From NCBI GenBank assembly GCA_003990745.1, contig RBNI01000996.1, positions 1-25,232 on the forward strand: a DNA stretch of 25,232 bases, in the 5' to 3' direction. The stretch is from Jimgerdemannia flammicorona. Lineage: Eukaryota > Mucoromycota > Endogonomycetes > Endogonales > Endogonaceae. Both the position numbers and the translations under genes were made by a program. Positions 20,209 to 25,232 of the stretch are shown here, piece after piece. The notes beneath the pieces were generated by a model, which did not search any database, was not told the origin of the DNA, and saw only the letters and a list, made by a program, of their open reading frames with translations. Position 1 is the stretch's first letter, and every line of letters starts with the position of its first letter.

Positions 20209-20225
20209 AAAAAAAAAAAAAAAAA
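20209..20225 (+). other. A-tail of LINE copy 1
   Basis: Seventeen A after AATAAAGGAGTTCAAGAGATGAT. Family B sequence (copy 2) starts at the very next base, so the two elements are fused at this tail. Confidence 0.75.
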
Positions 20226-20261
20226 GAGGATGAGATCACTTTGCCTTTAATATTATTCCTT

Positions 20262-21062
20262 ATGAACAGTACAACTAACATTTTCTCTTTGAATGTGAAT
20301 GGGTTGCAAGGTTCGAGACAGTATAAGAACATTTTTACTTGACTCAAGGGTTTGGAGGCTGATCTATTTTTACTATGGAATGTTTGGTGTGAGGATGAGG
20401 ATGATTGGGTGAAGTGGACTAAGGAATGGGGCAGGGCCACTACTTAGTTTGGAAAAGTGGCGATTCTGGTGAGGAAGGGTAGAGATGACTTGGAGAGAAT
20501 CAGGAGCTGGGGTGACCACTTGGTCTGGGGAGATTGGAAGTGGCAGGGTGGGAGTTGGTGAGGGTTGGCTCTTGCTACTGCTCTATAGTTAGGGAGGAGA
20601 GGATTGCAGGTGGATGGTGGGTGTTTCGATTGTGAGGAGTATTTCAATGTTGGGCAAGCTGGGGGCTTGTAGCAGACACCGGAATATTGGCTGGGAGAGT
20701 GTGAGGTTTTGGGGGACTTTTGGGTTGAAATAGGGAATAGGCTGGGGGTGGAGAGAAGGCCAGTGGGTGAAGGAGATCGCTGGGAGGACTTGAGATCTTG
20801 GCTAGTGGGGGGGGTGGGTGATAGTTGGATCACTGCCAGGTAGGTGCTAGTAGTTTGGATGGGTCTGGCAGGTCATTATGTAGCTTGTGTTTGAGGAGGG
20901 GCGGCAGATGAGCCTGCAGGAGAGGGTTATAAGATGAGAGGAGCTGCTGGGGGATCTGATGACTGGTTGGTGGACAGGTTGGGGTCCTTCAGGGGGGCAG
21001 CAGCGAGGTTTGGTGGTAAGGATATGTGAACAGAGTAGTGGGAGGGTGGGAATTGTATTTGA
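20262..21062 (+). pseudogene. copy 2 ORF2 remnant: endonuclease start joined to zf-RVT end
   Basis: Start MNSTTNIFSLNVNGLQGS is the family B endonuclease N-terminus, readable to about 20540 with a TGA at 20340 and a TAG at 20445. Both sit where the other copies have Trp. After a one-base shift and a deletion near 20600-20620 the text becomes CFDCEEY, then QTPEYWLGECEVLGDFW, the zf-RVT-like pattern seen in copy 1. Further TAG/TGA codons follow and a TGA closes it at 21060-21062. The rest of the endonuclease and the whole RT domain are missing. Confidence 0.7.
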
Positions 21063-21101
21063 TAGAGTAGTGTTTCATCGAGAAGGGGTAGGGGGGAGAG
21101 G

Positions 21102-21119
21102 CCCCCCTAGGGGGATTGG
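21102..21119 (+). other. conserved 3' UTR C-run/G-run element (potential hairpin)
   Basis: CCCCCCTAGGGGGATTGG here and CCCCCCTATGGGGATTGG at 19855-19872 in the independently inserted copy. Both are followed by a G-rich segment ending GGGTGG. The C-run and G-run can pair, with a 2-4 nt loop. It may be the 3' structure recognised by the element's own RT, as 3' hairpins are in several LINE families. Confidence 0.5.
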
Positions 21120-21168
21120 ATAGGGGGTGGGCTCATTGTATTATATAGGATAGATGGGGTAATAAAGG

Positions 21169-23274
21169 ATGAGTCAACAAATGAATGATACCTTTCTCTG
21201 GTACTATTCACATTACACAAGCTTCAGGCAACAGTTTTTTGACACAAAGCAGAGGAAAGGTATTATAAACATATCTTTGAGCAAGAGTTCCGATGGGCAT
21301 GCTGGGTCTGGTGGACCTGGGGCCTTTGGCTGGCAGCAGGTTGGGAGGGGTTATGGCCTGGGGATGGGGGCCTTTGGAGGGTCGAAGGGTGGAGAGAGTG
21401 CTGGAGGAGGGCTAGTGTCTGGTGGGAATGGAGGAGGTACTGGCTGTATGAGCTTTGCTGACAAGGTGAAGGGGAGTGGATGGCTGACTAGAAGCCAGGC
21501 TGGTGCTGCGGTGGGGAAGGGCAAGGCAAGCCCTGGAAGGGGGGGAGGTTCTCTGGCTGGGGGTATGAGCATAGGGTCTAGAGGTATTGTGGCTGGGGGT
21601 GGGACTGCTGATGGGGGTGTGATGATGAATCTGGAAAAAAAACAAGATGTGATGGCTGATGGTGGAGTCAGACTGGTGCTGCCAATTTCAAAGGGGGACC
21701 TGGCCGATGGTGTGATGGGGCTGGTGGTGGCACTGTTACTCAAGAAGTTGATCTCGGAGTTTGTGGTCACCTTGTGCTTCCGAGGCTTGGCGGTGACAGC
21801 GAGAATGATCTTGGGGCTTATCTCGCAGCAGGTGGCTGGGGCTGCTTCGGTGAAGTTCCTAAAGGGGCTGGAGGGGGTGGAGGTGGGATTTGAGGAGGCA
21901 GGCCCACTGGATATGGCAATGAAGACTGGAGTGGTAGTTGGTGAAGTGGCAGTACCTATGGTGAGGTGCCTTAGGTGGGACCCTAGGGTAGTGCAGTTGC
22001 TGGTCAAAGGGGTGCCTATGGTGATGAAGGTGGAGACCAGGAGGAGGGTTGAGGAGGTGATGGCTGAGTATGGTGATATTGTAGATGTTGGGTTCAGGGT
22101 GTGGGAGGGGACGGAGATCAGGACAGGCGATGTGGATGTCAGGATTAGGCTGGTAGGGAGAGAGGCCACAGGTAAGGAGAGGGACTGGCCTTTGGTGTTG
22201 ATGTGGGGTGCTGTCGTCTGTAGGATGTCAAGGGTGAAGGGGAGTGAGGAGGAGGAGGAGAACTTGTTGGAGGCATTGGAGAAGTTGGGTGGTGCAGTGG
22301 AATGGAGGGCGAAGGCCTGGAAGCTTTTCGAAGAGTCGACGCATCTGGAGGTTGTAGAGGGGAAGCGTGTACACATGGACAAGAAGAGGAGGCAGAGGGA
22401 GCTTCTGGCGAGTATGACGGCAGAGGTGAAGAAGATGGCCATTGGAGCTGAGGTGTCTGGGGGCGTCGATACCAGTGTCTGGGCTGGTAATAGCGGAGGG
22501 GAGGCTGAGGCAGGCAAGGAGGAGGCTGGGAAGGTACTGGGCAAGGACCCCTATACTGACGGCACTTTTGAGGTCTGGGAACAGGAATTGGATGACACCC
22601 CCCCTCCTCTTATCAGGAGGGGCCCGGCAGTAAGGAGAAGGGTACCTGAGGATGTGGTGATGAAGGGGGCCCAGCAGGTGTACTTTGGGGTCCTGGATGT
22701 GGAGAAAGGGGGCCAGGTGGTGGTGGCTGGCAAGGATGAGCTGGTGGATGTCCCTGAGGAGGAGTGGGATGAGGCTGCCAGTGTAGGTGCCAATGTCACG
22801 AAGTTGGAGGCAGGATGGCTGGCAACCCCTGGAGGGAAGGAGGTGGGGAACTTGCTGTGGATGTGCACAATGATGGATAACCTCACAGTGGATACGTTGG
22901 GAGAGGTGGACCTGCGGGCAATGCCAGAGAAGCATTGGGAAAGGATTCAGCAGGGCAAGGGTGTGGTGGAGGCACTGAAAGGGGAAATTCTTGTGATCTT
23001 CCTGAAGGGGGAGGGTTATGAGGTCGATGGAGTGAGGAAGGCAGAGCTGGTGGTAGTTGCAGGTGAGAGGGCAGCCTACTGTTGGGATGAGCATCATGGT
23101 TTGCAGCTCTGGAGGGAGGCTTGTCTGGAGTATAGGGAGGACTTTGAGGAGAGGGAGGATGGAGCTATGGTAGAACTTCTGGAGGGGCTGGAGGCACAGG
23201 AATCAGGGGAAAGAGAACAAGCTGCTGAGCATGCATTGGACTTGGTGCAGGAAGAGCGAGATGCAGACTTGTAG
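21169..23274 (+). CDS. LINE family B ORF1 protein, 701 aa, intact
   Basis: An uninterrupted 702-codon frame from ATG to TAG. The first 45 or so residues (MSQQMNDTFLWYYSHY) may be leader sequence that happens to be open. Residues 45-170 are a Gly-rich disordered segment containing MSFADKVKGSGWL. The region 180-400 has RRM-like strand/helix alternation with VPMVRCLRWDPRVVQLL, FRVWEGTEIRTGD and GREATGKERDWPL, shared with copy 1. The C-terminal third is acidic and Glu-rich (PEEEWDEA, EYREDFEEREDG), with a basic KKRRQREL patch near 400. It presumably binds element RNA for retrotransposition. There is no CCHC zinc knuckle. It contains many Trp codons and no stop, unlike the ORF2 that follows. Confidence 0.8.
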   Translation: MSQQMNDTFLWYYSHYTSFRQQFFDTKQRKGIINISLSKSSDGHAGSGGPGAFGWQQVGRGYGLGMGAFGGSKGGESAGGGLVSGGNGGGTGCMSFADKVKGSGWLTRSQAGAAVGKGKASPGRGGGSLAGGMSIGSRGIVAGGGTADGGVMMNLEKKQDVMADGGVRLVLPISKGDLADGVMGLVVALLLKKLISEFVVTLCFRGLAVTARMILGLISQQVAGAASVKFLKGLEGVEVGFEEAGPLDMAMKTGVVVGEVAVPMVRCLRWDPRVVQLLVKGVPMVMKVETRRRVEEVMAEYGDIVDVGFRVWEGTEIRTGDVDVRIRLVGREATGKERDWPLVLMWGAVVCRMSRVKGSEEEEENLLEALEKLGGAVEWRAKAWKLFEESTHLEVVEGKRVHMDKKRRQRELLASMTAEVKKMAIGAEVSGGVDTSVWAGNSGGEAEAGKEEAGKVLGKDPYTDGTFEVWEQELDDTPPPLIRRGPAVRRRVPEDVVMKGAQQVYFGVLDVEKGGQVVVAGKDELVDVPEEEWDEAASVGANVTKLEAGWLATPGGKEVGNLLWMCTMMDNLTVDTLGEVDLRAMPEKHWERIQQGKGVVEALKGEILVIFLKGEGYEVDGVRKAELVVVAGERAAYCWDEHHGLQLWREACLEYREDFEEREDGAMVELLEGLEAQESGEREQAAEHALDLVQEERDADL

Positions 23275-23305
23275 AGGATGGGATATTCATTTAACATTAT
23301 TACCT

Positions 23306-24778
23306 ATGAACAGTACAATGAATATAATCTCTTTGAATGTGAATGGGCTGCGGGGATCTGGGCGGTGTAAGAACATTTTTACTTAGCTCAAGGGATTGGA
23401 GGCAGACCTCTTTCTACTACAGGATGTGAGGTGTGAGGATGAGGATGATAGGATGGAGTGGACTAGGGAATGGGGTGGGGCCACTGCTTGGTTTGGAAAG
23501 GTGGCAATTCTGGTGAGGAAGGGTAGAGGGGACTTGGAGAGTATCAGGAGCTGGGGAGATCGACTGGTCTGGGGAGATTGGTAGAGGCCGGGGTGGGAGT
23601 CAGTGAGAGTTGGCTCTTGCTACTGCTCTGTAGTTAGGGGTGAGAGAATTGTGTGGATTGAGGAGCTGATGGAGGAGGGTATTCTCTTGGAGGAAGGGGT
23701 GGATGTTCTGGGGGGGGACTTTAATATGGTTTGGGATCAACATCTTGACAGGACTGATGGAGGGAGGAATGCAGGGGGGAGAAGTGGGGGCTGGGGGCGT
23801 GGGAGGAGGTGGAGAGGTTGAGCTCATTGGGGGATATGGGCAGAATGCGGTGGGGTGATATAAGGGTCTATACGCATTAGGTGAATGGCTTAGATACCCA
23901 GATTGACTGGATTCTGATGGCTGAGTACTGGGGTGCCGATGTTTGGAAGTCGTTAGAGGTGGAGTAGTGCCCATGGTCGGACCACTGGGGACTGTTAGGG
24001 CAGGGGCAGTTTGGGGGGAGTGGAGATGGACCCGGACATTGGTGCCTTAACTCCTCCCTGCTGGCTGAGAAGGGGTTGTGGGACTCATAGGCAGAGGACA
24101 TTCAGGCGAAGGTTGCTGTGTGGCAGTGTGGGGGTTTGTCTGTGGATGTCTGTTGGAAACATTTGAAAGAGGCTGCGAGGGTCTTTTGGAGAAGAGCCAG
24201 TAGGGAGGCTGAGAGGTAGAGGAAGGAGTGTACAAGGTGTGCTTCCAATAGGCTGCGGAGACTGCAATTGGATTGGGCCGATCTACTCACTTCTGATGGA
24301 GTGGAGGACTGGTGGATTGAGAGGGCGAAATTGGAGTTAGTGGAACTACAACAGGTGTTGAGAGATGAGGAAGAGACTCATATGCGAGGTATGGCTGCCC
24401 GGCTATGGTGGCAGGGGCTTGAGGAGGGTGAGTGGCCTACTAGGTACTTATCGAGACTCCTCAAGGCTAGGAGAGTGCGGCATCAGTGGGATGGCATCCT
24501 GGATGCCAATGGGGATATGGTGTATGGCACACAGCAGATCTTAGGAGTTTTGAAGGCACGATGGCAGAATTTGTGGAGTGAGGAAGAAGGGGGTGCAGTG
24601 GAAGAGGTGATTGCCAATACACTTGAGGAGTGGGGGTTGCTGTGGGTAGCTGATTTGGGTGACTTGGTCTTACTGGTACAAGGAGAGGAGATTCAGAGTA
24701 TCCTTGCAGTGACTAAACTTGGAACTTTACCAGGAGAGGATGGATTGCCGTGGGACTTCTGGAAAAAGATGGTGAAGG
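23306..24778 (+). pseudogene. LINE copy 3 ORF2 fragment: endonuclease and RT start, six in-frame TAG
   Basis: Start MNSTMNIISLNVNGLRGSG; FLLQDVRCEDEDD, KVAILVRKG and LGGDFNMVWD are endonuclease motifs. After one frameshift in a G-rich stretch (about 23770-23815) the text continues: QIDWILMAEYWG, CPWSDHWG, then a linker with WPTRYLSRLLKARRVRHQW and PGEDGLPWDFWK, matching copy 1's linker and RT entry (PTKYLSGILKARRVWHSW, PGEDRLPYEFWK). In-frame stops are all TAG: 23384, 23582, 23878, 23965, 24088 and 24217. At least 23384, 23878 and 23965 align with Trp in copy 1. The fragment ends at the LTR junction. Confidence 0.82.
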
Positions 24779-24824
24779 TGTAATAGAACGAGCAAACAGA
24801 TGGGACGCGATGAACGACGAATGA

Positions 24825-24848
24825 TCACGTGACCCGGCGATGACGTCA
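24825..24848. promoter_or_regulatory. E-box and CRE-type palindromes in the LTR U3
   Basis: TCACGTGA at 24825-24832 and TGACGTCA at 24841-24848 are both perfect 8-bp palindromes, 16 bp apart start to start. They are consensus sites for bHLH and for bZIP (CREB/ATF-like) factors, suggesting stress- or nutrient-responsive transcription of the element. Confidence 0.5.
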
Positions 24849-25105
24849 TCATACGATCGAGCGCGGCATACGAATTACGAATGACGGACGATGCGAAATG
24901 ACGCGGAAAACGATATTTAGCTTATCCCTGACAACCGGCGCCGCAGCAACAGTTGCCACAGCTGCTGATCATTGCCTAGTAATTGAGGTCCTGATCACAA
25001 AGATATTCTTTATCCAAAACCACCTGATAAAGGTCACGATCACAAACCTCATGATAGTTACCAAATTAGTCACTCACACTTAGTCAGAAATCGCGGACCA
25101 ACTTG

Positions 25106-25138
25106 TATAAATACCCCCCAGTTTCCATCCGAAATAAA
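25106..25138 (+). promoter_or_regulatory. LTR TATA box and polyadenylation signal
   Basis: TATAAATA (25106-25113) followed 20 bp later by AATAAA (25133-25138). Their tight order is the usual U3/R layout of LTR retrotransposons. Confidence 0.55.
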
Positions 25139-25232
25139 GCAGTTTTAGTTCAGTCCTTGATACAAGAATCAAGTCCCCCCACACACACACATTCCCCTGA
25201 GTCTTAGTAATGACATCTAAGTGACTCTAGTG

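Larger units (their letters stand above)
14429..20225 (+). mobile_element. non-LTR retrotransposon (LINE), copy 1, family A
   Basis: A two-ORF LINE on the plus strand: glycine-rich ORF1, a 12-nt gap, then ORF2 with endonuclease, reverse transcriptase and a zf-RVT-type zinc motif. The 3' UTR (20076-20208) contains AATAAAG and ends in 17 A (20209-20225). ORF order and the late zinc motif resemble Tad1/I-like fungal LINEs; the clade is inference. The 5' end is uncertain. A truncated family B copy is inserted at 19817-20000. The coding strand carries far more G than C, as in copies 2 and 3. Confidence 0.85.
20226..21168 (+). mobile_element. LINE copy 2, family B, internal-deletion derivative
   Basis: It begins where copy 3's ORF1 stop region begins (GAGGATGRGAT, compare 23274-23284), so ORF1 is absent. 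About 330 bp of endonuclease start follow, then the sequence jumps to the C-terminal zinc motif and the 3' UTR. The UTR holds CCCCCCTAGGGGGATTGG (21102-21119) and AATAAAG. No A-tail is left before copy 3. At under 1 kb it lacks RT and would be non-autonomous. Confidence 0.75.
21169..24778 (+). mobile_element. LINE copy 3, family B, interrupted by an LTR element
   Basis: Plus-strand LINE with an open ORF1 (21169-23274), a 31-nt gap and an ORF2 that is readable only in pieces. It stops abruptly at 24778 where LTR-like sequence begins, so most of RT and the 3' end are displaced beyond the window or lost. The 5' boundary with copy 2 is not marked by an A-tail or a duplication; 21169 is the ORF1 ATG, not a proven element end. 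Confidence 0.8.
24779..25232 (+). mobile_element. 5' LTR-like end of an LTR retrotransposon inserted in LINE copy 3
   Basis: Composition changes abruptly from G-rich LINE coding to balanced DNA at 24779, starting TGTAATAGAACG (LTRs begin with TG). Promoter and polyadenylation signals follow in LTR order: TATAAATA at 25106-25113 and AATAAA at 25133-25138, then a CA-repeat (about 25180-25191). The opposite end and the primer-binding site lie outside or were not recognised. The five bases before it (GAAGG, 24774-24778) would be the expected target duplication. No coding sequence of the element is in view, so superfamily is unknown. Confidence 0.6.

Noticed and set aside
21351..22544. 397-codon open frame on the minus strand
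   Set aside because: It lies wholly antisense to LINE ORF1, is Pro/Ser/Thr-rich in the way expected from the reverse of a G-rich coding strand, and shows no domain. The same applies to minus 22228-23097 and 17868-18260.

Overview
The window looks like nuclear DNA of a filamentous ascomycete fungus. The host genes are compact and split by short introns (mostly about 80-180 nt) with GT..AG ends, and they encode conserved eukaryotic proteins. The Pezizomycetes are a guess from the intron-rich genes beside repeat-rich DNA; the sequence does not fix the lineage. No tRNA, rRNA or CRISPR was seen.

Left part (1-11.1 kb): five spliced genes that can be assembled exon by exon, plus one pseudogene. They are a LAMTOR3-like Ragulator subunit (minus, 270-1043), the nucleolar WD40 ribosome-biogenesis factor ENP2/NOL10 (plus, 1445-4556), the GPN-loop GTPase GPN3 (plus, 4696-5978), a decayed protein kinase (minus, 6183-7578), an FY-rich (FYRN/FYRC) chromatin-type protein (plus, 7736-9348) and a LAMTOR1/Ego1-like lipid-anchored Ragulator subunit (minus, 10213-11117). 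Two subunits of the same lysosomal/vacuolar TORC1 scaffold therefore lie about 10 kb apart, in the same orientation.

Middle part (11.1-14.4 kb): no gene I can support. An AT-rich, stop-filled block (about 11.76-13.08 kb) is followed by degenerate coding-like DNA and by a poly(T) run that marks the 3' end of a minus-strand retroelement.

Right part (14.4-25.2 kb): a nest of non-LTR retrotransposons, all on the plus strand. Copy 1 (family A) has ORF1 plus an endonuclease/RT/zf-RVT ORF2 and is readable in one uninterrupted frame apart from 16 in-frame stop codons. A 184-bp 5'-truncated copy of a second family (B), with a 65-nt A-tail and a perfect 15-bp target-site duplication, sits inside the last codons of copy 1's ORF2. 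Copy 2 (family B) is an internal-deletion derivative. Copy 3 (family B) has a fully open 701-codon ORF1, but its ORF2 carries six TAG codons and one frameshift. Copy 3's ORF2 is cut at 24779 by what looks like the 5' LTR of an LTR retrotransposon that runs out of the window.

The most interesting signal is the pattern of nonsense codons in the LINEs. Many fall on tryptophan codons, copy 1 uses almost only TGA, copy 3 only TAG, and frameshifts are nearly absent. The simplest reading is transition-type mutation (RIP-like). Recoding or A-to-I mRNA editing, both of which would restore Trp, is the exciting alternative.
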